A stretch of DNA of 64,000 bases from assembly GCA_004794655.1 (NCBI GenBank), contig SMMW01000614.1, forward strand, positions 1,118,501 to 1,182,500, in the 5' to 3' direction. Shown piece after piece: positions 1 to 12,666 of the stretch (the stretch's first letter is position 1; the number at the start of each line of letters is the position of its first letter). The DNA comes from Marisa cornuarietis (Eukaryota > Mollusca > Gastropoda > Architaenioglossa > Ampullariidae). Both the position numbers and the translations under genes were made by a program. The notes below the pieces were generated by a model. It ran no database searches and was not told the origin of the DNA. It saw nothing but the letters and a program-made list of their open reading frames with translations.

Positions 1-3000
1 CTAGCAAATTTTTTGTGGGAGGAGGACAGACTTACAAGTTAATCGTTTGTTAAACACCTTTCTCCCTACCTTTACACTCTTTACTCACTCACATGCGCAC
101 ACAGTAGAAGAAGGCCCTGCCAGAGCACTACCACTGAGTAGGTTAGTCTGTGATGAGAAATGCAGACTGCAGAAGTGACTAGCTTAGTGAAGAGTCAGAC
201 AGGAAGGGGTGTGAACAATACTTGAAGGCAAGCCCACCTACCAAAAAGGCATGACTGTCAGGAGGATAATCTAACAGTGACTGGGGGCTAGGGTGCAGGC
301 ATGCTTTTGTGCTCTTCCCTGCCTACTGTATTCTGTTCTGCCTGACTTGTATACTTAGGGAATGCGTGTGTTGTGTACATGCAATTGTACATGATGATGT
401 ACTCTTAGCAGCCACATAGTTGGTGTTGTCAGGCAGCAAGTTAAGTTTGGACATTCTCTGAATCTGGGATGGCTAATGCATCACATTTTTTAGCAGAAGG
501 TAGTGTGGTTCAGGCTCGCTCTGGTTGGTGGCTGAAAAATTTCCCATCTAACTGTGCAGTAGTGATTGGTAACTGATCTCTAAGGAAATGTTTCAGGTGG
601 CAGAAAGAAATATCTTTTTCTTAAAGTACTGTTTATTACGAACCCTCCTCTCACATAAAAAAACAATGCTTAAACAACCCCACCCCCACTTTTTAGTTTC
701 AGAACTGAAATCGATGGTCTTTGATGCTGAACAAACACTGGAACCAAATTTAAATTCAGACCAGTGGTCCTTCCTGGTAGCAGTCTCTCTTGGACACCAC
801 TCCTCTGCACTCATACAGCACTGGTTCTGTGGAGAATGTTACCAGTAAATTTCCATTAAATAAATATCTAATGGTCACAGAAATCCACTTAGAGAAACAG
901 ACTGCCAAGATCTCTCTACATTATGCTGAAAACACTTTATGGAGGAAAGTTGTGCCATTCTCTCAGGAAAAATGAATCAAGCAATGTCAAAATAAGATGG
1001 ACGCCAACCAGATTCCATGATCAATCCCCATCTCTGACCTCTTTACAACTGCTAACCAAGTTCCTTTGTTGCCACCCCTTTTGGCCTTTCACAAAAAAGC
1101 ATGTGCTCATAAAGGTGCGATGTCCCTTAATTTCAAATTTGTAGGTGTTCCTAAGGTTTACTGGTTGGTTGGCTGTTATGGAATGGTAAATATTTCCATG
1201 CTAGTTGGAGGTAGATGATTTCTGGGCAGAAGGATGAGGATGCCCACACCAGAAAACCCACCAAGAACGCCCCCCTCCCCCAATCCCTTTAGAACTTTTA
1301 GGTACCCAAACCAGAAAGAGGTCAGCATTTTCACCAGCCCAAAGAAAATTAGATGTCTATGGTTCAGATCTTGTCTCGGGCATGCTGCTTTATCTCTTCT
1401 ATAGCACCTGTTTACAGGGCCAGCTGCTTGACTGTGATCTAGCCTTCGTTGCTGGCTTGGTGTAAAATCTTGAGTACAAACCCTACCCACTTGCAGAGAT
1501 CAGTATCCGTTTGACATCTTCCCTTGTTCTTGGTGACAAACGTGCTTCCAGACTGTTCCACTCTGCCGCTGACAAAGAACCTGGCAGACTAAACCTAAGC
1601 CAGCGTATTTTTTTTAGGTCAGCTATGCTGGTCGGTGAGGTAATAACGGAGATCTGGATCCAAGCGTGCAGTGGTCCAGCCCATCTTGTCGGATACCGGA
1701 CGCTGTCGTTCAAGCTGGTGGCCCATAAAATAAAAATGTCAGTCACTTCACTTCCTCCCCAGTTTTGCTCGGTTCTGGAACTGTGGAGAACGTGCCTGGC
1801 CCGCCCTCCACTGCCGGCGGTTCGCATTGAGCATAAGAGCTGTGTGCTGTGGAGGAAAAAGGTACATTCCAAGGGTGTACACAGGTCAACAGCAAGTCAG
1901 TTCCAACAACTTGTCTCTTAGTCTGCATCCGGATGACGGAGGATAGGAAGTTGAATGTTACCTCCCTCCCTTCAAGAAAGACAAAGTATCGTGTTGCTTT
2001 TTATTTTTGCATGTCTGCACATCTCTTACACTCGACGCAAAAGTGCTACTAACTAGCGTGGCACAAAAAGAAGCTGAAACCGTTACAACTGCTCAGGTAA
2101 TCGGATCTTTCTTTGCTCTTTCTTCACCCCTACCCTACCTCCCCCCCCCAAAAAAAAAACCCCATCTTACTTTGTGATCAAAGAGTTTATAACCGTGCGA
2201 CCACACCGGCTGTTACATGACAATTACTATAGGTTTAAAAAAAATCAACAAAAACTGGGACCTTCATTTTTTTCTTCCACGTTTTCAGTCACTCTCACTC
2301 TCATGTGGATTTACTTGCACGCGTCTCACGTTGTGATAGCCGGTGCAAGCCTCTCCTCCAGGCTGCAAATGGCCCATTAACCGCACGAGAATTCTGCGGA
2401 CAGGAGGTGAAGAAAGGAATAGCACTTGGTCCCGACAACCTTCAAATCCAGGCAGTAAAACTCGCCCAGTGGGGCCCGAACAGGCTTCAAAGGAACTTCA
2501 AGCACCTCGGCCCTGCTAAAATTAGCAAGGAAACTGCTGCTGTAGCTCTAGCAATCCTGCCTGCGCGCTCTCCTCTCTGAATACCCAGAGCTTTTGATCT
2601 TTTGTAAAGCACGGTCCCGGCATATTGATGGCTAGCTATTAAAACATATGCTACACTTTCCTCGCTTGTGTTTTTTTCCTTTTCCTCTTTTTTTTTTTTT
2701 GTGGCGTCGAGATTTCACTTCAATCGCTTTTACAGCGTCCGCTGGCGTGGGCCCTGCAATACTTTATACCAACACGTGAGATTCCAAGCGTAGCTCTTAA
2801 AGGGTCTTCTCGTGGACTGTAGATATCCATACTCTCTGGTCTTGTTAATAGGGGCACACACTGCGGAATATTGAGCTATGTTTGGCAAATATTTACTATA
2901 ACCGTCATTAGACAAAGTGTCTTGTTAAGAAGACCCTTCAGGCAGTCGCCACCGATAGTAAATTAGCGTACAAGACCCACCACATCACCTCTCATCGCCG

Positions 3001-6000
3001 TCGTCTTGTTCAGTTCAAACACCTAAAAGGAAATGAAAATAATAATAAAAAAGTTTCCATCGACCTATTCGCTTCGTTCGTCCTCCCTGCACAAACATCG
3101 GAGCACCCCACACTCCTTGCACCTCGTGTTGACTCAACACCCTTCCCCCCACAACTCTCTCGGTCCTACGTACATTGATCTGCCGTGTACCCGCCTTCTC
3201 GAGGAGCCCGCCGTCGATCGGTTGCGACACAAGTGCTGTGATAATGTCGGCGCACATCAAAGGCGGCCCTCTGTTTGCCTCGGCTATCATTAGCTATAGA
3301 GATTGATCGCCTGCAAACTGGGCTTTGATCATAGGGTAACAGTGACGGGCTTCTCTATGGCTTCCCAAGATCCCCCATCCCCCACCTCCTACTTTTTATT
3401 CTCTTCCCCTGCTACAGTTATGCTAATATGTAGCTGCAGTGCACTCTGCGCGTCAGCAAATGTCCAGCGATTGTGTGTGTGTGTGTGTGGGGTTGATGGA
3501 GAGACGAGAAGGTGGTGAGGGGCAATAGAACCTAACGACCTTTTCTATGCACACGCGCACAAACACACACACACGTGCGCGTGAATTACTCCCGTACCGT
3601 CGTGGCGTACAAGGAGACACCACCGCCGCGCCTTTTTTCGCACATCTCGCGCGGTCGTGCGAGCAGTCGCGAGTGCTGGGCTCCCAAGCCGCCGCCAGGC
3701 GCGGGGCGAGGCGAGGGTTGCTCGCCCTGCTGACAACTATCAAGTGCGGGCCAAGTATTTTGTCAGCTCGCGCTGCAGCCATAAAGGCGGCCGTTCGCCT
3801 TTGAAGTGCGTGTCTTTCAAGTCGGAACGACCCCCCTCCCCCCACCCAACCAACTTTCCCAAAGAAATGCACAGAGTGGGGAGGTGATGGTGAGGTGGGG
3901 GTGACAACACTTGCAGCGTTCGCTTTTTTTCTCTCTCCCTTTAATGCCGCGCACACAACTTTCCCCTTGCGTTCTTCACATATACTCTTGCGTGCATCGC
4001 TTATGGGATGCAGGGGTGTGTGAAAAAATATCGTTCGGGGAGGGTGGAGGGACGGCAATCCATCCTTACCGAGTGCTCGCTTGCATCAGAGGGTAATCAC
4101 TTTGGGATGACCCTCCTGGCCGACCCTTTGCAAAGTGATCAAAGACGAGACGGGGGAGTGGGAGGAGGAAGTTTGGGTGAAATTACGTGACACCCCATCT
4201 GATTACAACCCCTATCACCCACCATTGCTCTTTCTTACAGCGAGAAAGAAAAATGCGGGCGCACGCACACGAGGAGTAGTTAAAGGAGCGGAGTCATTTT
4301 CTGCTGGAAATATTAATTACCAACACGGCAGTCCTCAAGCGTTGTGCTCCTCATCAAAGGAAAGCACTCTTCAAAACTGCTTTCCGACCGGCGTTTGAAG
4401 TGTGCCAGCCATTTGCAGTGCATGGAGGTCCTGAGGTCTCATCAGCTCGGTGCTATCAGGAAATTGGGAAACGTCTAAGAAATGCACTGTAGCACACACA
4501 GGTGATAACTACAAAGGTACGACAGTGAGTTTCGCAAGATGGGTTACAGCGTGGTGCATGTAGACCAGGACATGGGGTCATCAGTTAGCACCCCTCTTTT
4601 TCAATAATATACAATGTGCATGCCGAGAGATGAGTTCACGCTTGTTCTCTAGAACGTGCGTAAAACAAAACTGCCTGAAGTCAGCAGAAATCAAGGTAAC
4701 GGGTGTCAAGTCGGTGAGTTCATTGCCGGCCTTGAACCTTCGCAAGTTGGTGTCAACTTTCAAGATGGCGTCTCGGACTGTCCTGGCTACCGTGTAGTTT
4801 CTTGGTCTTGGAAAATACATGTACACAAACTCACTCTCCTGAAAACCCCTCCCGCCCCCTACCCCCCTGCACTGAACAACGGCGGTACTCTTCACACACC
4901 GCCAATAGGTCGGGAGCCGAATCTGTTTCTCAGGTGTAGCAGGTCCCTTTGTAATGTCCTCCGGGCTGCTGTCCGCGTATGCCATCTTTAATCTTACAAC
5001 CATCTCCAGATGTACCCAAAAGCTATACCAGAGAGCACAAAGACTGATATATGCTCTCTGGCCACACAAAGGTTTTCCCCTAGGCTTACCTGCTGACGTC
5101 TGTGTTAAAACCCATCAACTACCTGGTATGTGACCAAGACTAGCTTGCATGTCTAAGATATAGCGTCTGTTAGCACCTCTGTCCCATCCACAAAAATCCT
5201 CATTAATTTCTAAGGTTGATTAGACAAATATAAAGGAAGCCATCCTCCTCCCACGAAACCCTGCCACAAGCATGTTTAATGTTTTTCGAAATTTTCATGT
5301 TATCTGGACGATTATCTACGAAGGACGGGCACGGGGGATAAACCACTATCCATGGTAAAGCTTCCAAGCATTCATTGCAACAGCCTTTCTCTGTGATGCC
5401 ACAAATTCCTAGCTCTCTCTTCGATGTTTGCATTAGACTTATCCTCCTCCCACTCCCAAATTGCCAATATCTGAGGAGATTCCAAATGTACCCCTAAACT
5501 ATTCCAACTCCTCCTCCCCCGCCCCAATTACCCCTTCCCCCAACCCGACTAGTCAACATGTAGGGTTCTCTGACGTGTCCACATGTTCTCGACGGCATTC
5601 TGCAGTCAGCAGTATGAGACTTCAAAATTCCTGTCATCCCTTTCGGAGACACGGGCTCAAAGAACGCTAAATCGAAAAGGGGGGGGGGTGCTGATTCGTG
5701 CTTGGGTGTCGGTGAGTCAGCTGCCGGTGAAATACATCTTCGAAATGAAAAGATCCCTTTTAAGTGCACACGTCTATGCAAATATCTCGAAGCGAGACGA
5801 TGAAGTTGCTTTAACTGCTGTTTTCCGACGATATGATATCCCACCCAACGCAAAACTCTCGTCGTCTGCCTCGATCAACAGCTATTCCCCCTCCCGCTAC
5901 CAACACCCGCCTCCCCCAGCGGTTTGTTCGAAAAGCGAGGGGCCTGTAACAGCGGTCGGTCGTAAACACAAGGATGGTTCCCGATCCATCGCCAAACACT

Positions 6001-7230
6001 TCTCCGCGCGGACGGAGCAACGGGAGATGCGGACGCCCGGGCCTCGGAGACGGCTTTAGCACAAGCTAGGGAGGATTTTTGAAGAAGCATGTCTCCCTCC
6101 GGCCCGCGTGACCTTTCCCCTCTCTCGTCCTGCTAGCCTCCCACTCGGGCGAACCAGCGGTTTGCCCCGTTCCTCCCTGCGTTTTTTTTTTTAAACCGTG
6201 CAAACTCCATCTCTTTGTTCACTTGGTGCAAAAGTCATTCCGCTTTCCTTCTCCGAACTCTTGACTGCTGACACCCCCATCCCCTCGCCCCGAAGCTAAG
6301 ACGAGACGATAATAAATCAGCCTGTTGTCCCACGCCAACAGCCATCAGGCCAACCCTTGCTCCTTGCAGCAAGCAGGTATCGGTCCTATTATATTGAACC
6401 CCATGCGGGGCCCTTTGAGCAAGGGAACGGGATCCATCCGTGGCGGGTGGCGATCTCTCTTGACATCAGCGAAGAGGCCCCAAGCCATGTGAGGAAGATT
6501 TTTTTCCCCCTTCCTCTCACACGCCGCACGTGGTCCGCTTGAGCCACTCGACCCGCGGCGGTCAGGCAGTCGCCTGCTGCTGGTGATACACTCTGAACCA
6601 ATGATACCGATATAAAACACGTACCCACCCGTACACATACCAGACAGACATTTACACGCACTGGCACCACGAGGTGTGTTCCGATGATTTACCGCGTATG
6701 CGTAGAGATTCCAGCAGCAAGCGCGGAAAGCGACTCGGAACTTGCTTATCGAAGCAACATCACTAGCGTGTGTGTGTGTGTGTGTTTGGGGGAGGTGGGG
6801 AGGAGAATAAAACGCGAGGAAACGATGTCATCGCTTTCAGCGTTCATTTTCCAACCCCCCTCCCTCGCACACGCTGCTCGATTATCCTGCACGTGTTGAC
6901 ACGCATTCAAGCACGCATCGTCCCTGAGCGGCTTCAGGCTTCTGCACACAAGCCTCATGGGATTCTCTGTCCAGCTGAAGACAATCAACAAGGCAAGGGA
7001 CAGCGCTGTGTACATCTACACCGAGAGCGAAGAAAGGCCAGAAGAAATTCTTGTACACACTGGACGGATCACGAGGGGAACCAACTCGTCGGAACAAGAG
7101 GGGAGCCAACTCGGAAGATGGTCCACAATTTTTGCCCCTCCTTTTTCGTACTGTCAGGAAATCGCTGGCTCCCCTTGATTATCCCCTTTGCCATGCGTGC
7201 CGTGCGCTTGATTGATTCAGATGGCCAAAG

Positions 7231-7264
7231 GCGCGCGCGCACGCACACACACACACACACACAC
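7231..7264. repeat. (GC)n(AC)n microsatellite
   Basis: GCGCGCGCGC is followed by an (AC) run. Alternating purine-pyrimidine sequence of this kind is prone to Z-DNA. Confidence 0.85.
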
Positions 7265-7780
7265 AAAGCAAACAACACCATTTTCAGGACAGGACTGGTT
7301 TGCACTCACCCACGGGCGGTTAGTTTTGGGTGGAATGTACAAATTCATCTTGTTCCCACTTATCTTCAAGCTAAAGATAATTATTTCGTGGCGAAAGCGC
7401 AACCCACTGGCAAACAGAGGCAGTTCTCCGGCCCCGAGCGAGAAGATGACCTGGTCTGTGAGGGGCCGCGCATGCGTTGTAGGCGTTGTCCGAAGAGCCG
7501 GGGTAACACCAGCGAGGCACGACTGCCCTCGTCGTGACCTTCTGTAAACCTGTTGTCTGCAAGGCACCGTACCCGTGCACTCTCCTTTTCCCCTTCATGC
7601 AACTAAGCCTACCATCCCCAGCAAGCGAGTGAGGACAAATGGTGCGCCAATTAAATGACTAACCAAGTTAGTCTGTCTCCTTGGTAACCAAATCGCGACT
7701 ACAAACGAACCGAAGTTCTGTGAAACTATTTCGGACCCACTGAGTCAATAGCAACAGCGATCTCATTTAGCCGATTCTTT

Positions 7781-7814
<34 letters not shown>

Positions 7815-7815
7815 C
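7781..7815. repeat. (TG)n(CG)n microsatellite
   Basis: About 26 bp of TG repeat runs directly into CGCGCGCGC, nearly the mirror image of the tract at 7231. Confidence 0.85.
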
Positions 7816-8194
7816 TTGTGTGGATTTCACGAGGTGCATGAATCCATTAAAGAGTAAAGTTCGTAATACATTAACATTTCTTTGCTATTTTCTGTTGTTA
7901 TTTACACAAAGTTCCTCCTTGTTACACCACCACTGAAATCACTTCTGTGTGCGATTGGGCGACATATCTGTATATTTTCTCATTTCTGTGCATAATCGCG
8001 TCTCCCTGCTCTTTTTGCCTGCTTGCGTTTATTATGAAATAATGATGCTCTTTATCAGCTGATCTTTAAAAGTGTAGTGAACTCTTCGTGTCTTACTAAC
8101 CTTCCTCCATCACCCTTGCCACGCACAAACACTACAAAAGATACTAAGAGGAAGAGATTTTAACTAATTTAACACCCGGGCTAGCCTCACTTAC

Positions 8195-8369
8195 CTGTGC
8201 CTGGAGTCGTGTATGTTGTTGCAGCTATGGCGACTTCTAGGGGAATACGACGTGTGGCAGTCACCGAGCCACCGGAAGCTGCTGGCCGGGTACTCGCTGT
8301 GCAGACCCAGCACGGAGATGAAGTACTGCCACTTAAGGCTCGGGAAATACTGAACATTGCTGCGCCACA
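8195..8369 (-). CDS. CACHD1: CACHD1 exon 5 (pre-VWA segment) with apparent frameshift
   Basis: The acceptor is catgtttcag and the donor is gtaagtg. Entering in the phase set by exon 4, the frame reads VQYFPSLKWQYFISVLGLH then SEYPASSFRW, a strong match to the CACHD1/alpha2delta pre-VWA motif. After about position 8275 the expected protein (RRIPLEVAIAATTY, equivalent to SRPIYVSTV) appears in another frame, one base out of register. The sequence as given therefore reads WQYF in one frame and RRIPLEV in another. The donor phase is 2 in the first frame and 1 in the second. Confidence 0.78.
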
Positions 8370-11300
8370 CTGAAACATGGGATTTTACATGTCAGTTACA
8401 GTTACATGTTACAAGCTATTATGAAACAGTGATGATAATCGCACTCAATTTTGATGGTCTGTGAACGAAACAGTGGTGATACATTTCATACTGACAACGA
8501 CCTATAATGACCCGCTTGTGAATTAGTGTCTTAGTCTGTGTGATGTGGGGTTGTTGTGCCTTAAGGCCCCTTGGGTATAGGTCGCTCAACCTTCTTCCTT
8601 TAATGAAAGTCATCTTACCAACACGCTGCATGATAAACTAGACAAAAATACAAGTGCAGACCGTGGGATAACCAAACTGTAATACCGCCGAAAAACGAAA
8701 GCAATACCATGAGAAAACCTGCATTCTTGATTCAGGGTGTTTGTGATCAAATAAACGCAATGTTTTGGTACTGACCATAATTCCCGAAATTCTAAGGATT
8801 TCCCGCGATGATTACAGGAAGCCTATAAGGATAAACAGGTCTGCACGTGTAAGGCACGCACTACAATGGTGGTACGAAGCAGCAAAACCAAGCATAAGAC
8901 TGCGTTGTTTCCGCCGCAAAACGCTCTTTAAGATATAACTAAAGTTTAACTACGTCTGATATTTTTTTGTTTTGTTTTTGTTCTACCAAACAGTGGTGCC
9001 CAACCTTTTCTCGCATGAGGGCCGCACTAGACATGATATAAAATCTCGCGGGCCAAAACATGGCGGTTTTGCCAGAATCCTGGCGACGTTAACAATGAAA
9101 TTATGCCGCGATATACTAAAACTTGTATGAACGGCAACAAAAGGTCGACCCTGTGGGGGCGTCAGGGTGATGTCACCCTGTGTCCGGTTAAAATAAGCGG
9201 GGCGCACGAGGTACCTTCGCGGACGGGATGTGGCCCGCGGGTTGTAGGTTGGCCACACCTGTACCAAACGGACCAAATGTTCGTCCATACAAGAAAGGGT
9301 GGGGGTGGGGCATCGGTTTTAGTTTTGCTTCAGAAGCTCAGCAGCAAGGCACTGCCGAGGAAACCGAAACAGAAAACGCCTCTAAGCAATGCGGCACAAA
9401 CACTAGCGCCAGCAGCAGAATCGCTAGACGTCACTAAAACAACACAAGCGAAGGCTGGACGCCAGCAAAACAAACAACTCAAAGGAAGGCCGGACGCCGC
9501 TGAGCTTTAGTGTAGTACCGAACATTGCTGGGCGATAGCGAACGATACAAAGAAACATTAACCAGCGTTGCTAGGTTACGGTAGACACGAGTAAAGACTG
9601 CGTCGTGACCATACATATGTACGATATTGCACGAACGGTAAGGTCTGTAAAGAACGCGGCACTTCTGAGTAGTAAGCCAAGACCAAAGTATGTGTTATGT
9701 GAGGATGTGAACGTGCCAGAGAGAGAGAGAGACGGGGAAGAGAAGAAACACCATTCCCATACTCGTTACAATTCATTTCAACCTCTACAGACGAAGACGG
9801 TGAAAAGCGTAGGGGGTTCCCGAGACCCTGGGAGCGCTGATGAAGGCGGAATCGTGCTGAGCTGAAGCAATCTTCGCTCCTCGGGTTTACTAAAGAGAGT
9901 ATGGACAGGAACCAACTTCAGCGCAACATCGCCTTGCAGCTGGTCTGCATTTTCTATCGCCGGTTCGGAGTCGTACCAAAAAGCCATTCCGCCCACAGAC
10001 AGGCACCATAAACAGCTTTTATTACCTCTGATATGGGCGTCAGGAGGGAGCCGTGGATGTGGAATGGGTGGCTTAGGGGCAGAATGTGTTCAGGGTGGAT
10101 GGGTGAAAAACGGGACCCCAACCATCGACCGTCAGTGAAACGCCCGGGATATACAGCTGCTTACGATAACTCTGACCCAGTACTTTTGAGAAGGAGAACT
10201 GAAACGTAAAATATAAAAAAGAAAAAATGGGCCGAAAACCAGAGTTTACAGCTTTACTAAAACTACTGTTGCCATTTTTAAATGACCGCAGGTCTGTTCT
10301 TGCGAAACTAAACCACAGCCGTACGATCAAAGGATGAATTACAGCGTCTCCAGAGGATAAATTTCAACAATAACAAAATAAATAAAAAATAAATGTGACC
10401 AAGAATTCGGAAACACAGGTGGGAAAGGGGAGAGATGCGAGTTGTTTGGGAACAACAGCAGCTTAGAATTTTTTGGTAACAGAACAGACAACAGTGTGCA
10501 ATTTATTTACAACACAGCCATAGGAAGACCAGCACTGAGCACACCGCGTTCAAGTCCATGACGATTAAGACTCGCGCATGCGCTCTGTTCTCTCTTGCCT
10601 TTATGACGTGTAGCTGTTGGCTCAGTAGCCGCCGCAGTGACGGGGGAGCTGATGGGGTGAAGTGCCGACAGGTCTGTTGGACTGGATGGGACGCCTTTAA
10701 TCCTCGTCTACACACCCATTCTTAGTCTTCCCTCCGTCTCATCAGACATCTTGCGCCGAGAAGCAGCCACCCACCCTCCCAATCTTCTCATATCGCACTT
10801 TGTCCCTGACGAGACTGTAGATCGCAAGCGCAAGGGATGGGAGAGCCCCACCCCCTCCCACAAGATCAAAGGCTGTTTTTGCTTGCTAGACGTAGGCGCA
10901 ATGTGCGTCAGACGACACATCAAAGCAAACCGGTAGAGGAGGTTGATGAGATAGCGCGCCCTCTGTGTGTGTGTGTTTGCGCGCGCGCGCCCGTTTAACC
11001 ACGTAACATAAAAAGAACAACGTACCCAAGTCGATGCTGAAAGAGCTCAGCTTAATTGTCAACATCCTTCCCCCACACACGTAACCAATTCTTCCCCAGC
11101 TCCCCTCCCGCGCGTACCCCCCACCCCACCTTGTGCAAAGGGACGCGTGTTTTCTATTAGATTAATTCATCCTTACCCCGAGGTCGCGCACACCGGCGAC
11201 CCATGTTTGCACAAAGCTTTGCCGGTGAGGCAGCCTTACTCATCGATAAGACCCTATTCTCCGGCCTCCCAAGGCTCTTATTGTCCATATGCGCGCGCGC

Positions 11301-12635
11301 ATGCACGCACACATAGCAAGCAAGCCCATGGTGCCCGACGCTGTCTTTCTGGCCTCTGCGGAGGCCTGGCACTGTAGCAGGAAGTCTTCAGAACGGGGTA
11401 CCGCCGCGACGCATCGGGATAGCGGGGGTAGGAGAGTAGAGGGCCACTTATCGCGGTCACAAGCTCCTGCCTCACGAGGTGTAGAGGCCACCGCCATGGA
11501 GCAAAGTGGATCGAAGCGGACTGATCAGTCTCCGGACCAGAATCTTCATTTTGCATCTGGAGAGAGAGAGAGAGAGAAAAAAAGGGGCGGGGTAGCTGTC
11601 ACGATGGCACCCAGGCCAGCAGCACGGGTGGTGGGAGGAGATCGACGGCAGTTCAGCTTTTCGGGATGCTTGCAAGATAGTTAGTCAAGAGCAGCAGTCA
11701 GACACACGTGATGGCATCATTAGGCAGGATAGTCCCTCTCCCCGCCTTCCTCCTATGGTCACCATGGTAACTGGGAAGGCTCCTCAAGTCGCTTGGTCGT
11801 TTACGGATGAAGGCAGGGGTGGGAGGTTAGGGGTGACTCACAGGGTTATTTGGCCAACAATACGGGGGCAGACCATGTTCTCAAGCACCCATTTCGTCAA
11901 AAGCTTTAAACCTTTCTCAACGATTGAAGAAAATTTCAAAGTGTTTTATTTCTACATAACCCTATCTGCAGGGTGTTTTCAAATCTCAAATCAACTCTAC
12001 TGTAGTGTACTTCTGTTTCAATCTTTAACTCTCCGGATGGGAAGTTTTATTTTTTCCGAACGCGAGTTTTTCATAACTTGAGTGATGTTAGAAACGTAAA
12101 ACGCCCATGCTTGTGAAGATGCCCTCTTGAGCAGCAACACTCTCCTGTAGCACGAACCTTTATTTTGGAGTGATTATACGCGATCACACAGAAATAGGGA
12201 AAGTTGTTTGGAGGAGAATGATAAATTAATAAATAGGCAGTCTCTGCCTGCGTCTTGATACCGACATATAATCGCGTACCGCGCACCCCGGTGTTGAGTA
12301 CCTGGAATTCAAACTTCGACGGCATCCGAGTCATCTCTCTCTCTCCCTGCCCTTGCAGTCATCGCATTAACCTCCAATTCGGACACAAAGTAAAAAGCAG
12401 GAGCTTCACACACCAATGAACCGGCCTATTTTTGTGGCCCGGGACAATCTGGCCCACACATACAAGGGACTCGCTGTGTGAAAGCGTACAAAATCTTCAT
12501 ACCCTTTATCCCCCGCCCTCTTTCATAACCAAACACCATCGCCCCTTTCGCGTCAAGACTATCTTACCTCCAGTCAGACCATTTCTCATCTCTTTCTTCG
12601 CGTCGCCGTGTGCCAGGTCGCGAAATTCCATTGCC

Positions 12636-12666
<31 letters not shown>

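Larger units (their letters stand above)
1..8194. other. CpG-rich region downstream of the last recognised CACHD1 exon
   Basis: I see no exon that I can defend here. By position it is the intron after CACHD1 exon 5, or other downstream sequence of that gene. It is rich in CG dinucleotides, C/G homopolymer runs and (GT)n/(GC)n microsatellites, unlike the AT-rich DNA from 21 kb onward. Long open frames here (for example 3453-4058 and 6770-7537) cross CA/GT repeats, giving His-Thr or Cys-Val strings, and overlap frames on the other strand. They look like chance products of GC-rich sequence. Confidence 0.55.

Noticed and set aside
1483..1921. Overlapping long open frames on both strands
   Set aside because: Neither has a recognisable domain, and each is the shadow of the other; no splice sites support an exon.
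3453..4058. 201-residue minus-strand open frame
   Set aside because: It crosses a GT repeat and GC-rich low-complexity DNA, overlaps open frames on the other strand, and shows no domain or splice context.
6770..7537. 255-residue plus-strand open frame
   Set aside because: Its translation includes CVCVF and HTHTHTHTHT strings from GT/CA microsatellites; composition is that of random GC-rich DNA.
8187..8378. Frame reading MFQCGAAMFSIS across CACHD1 exon 5
   Set aside because: Its first half is the wrong frame relative to exon 4 phase and to the WQYF motif; only its last third coincides with the shifted conserved frame.
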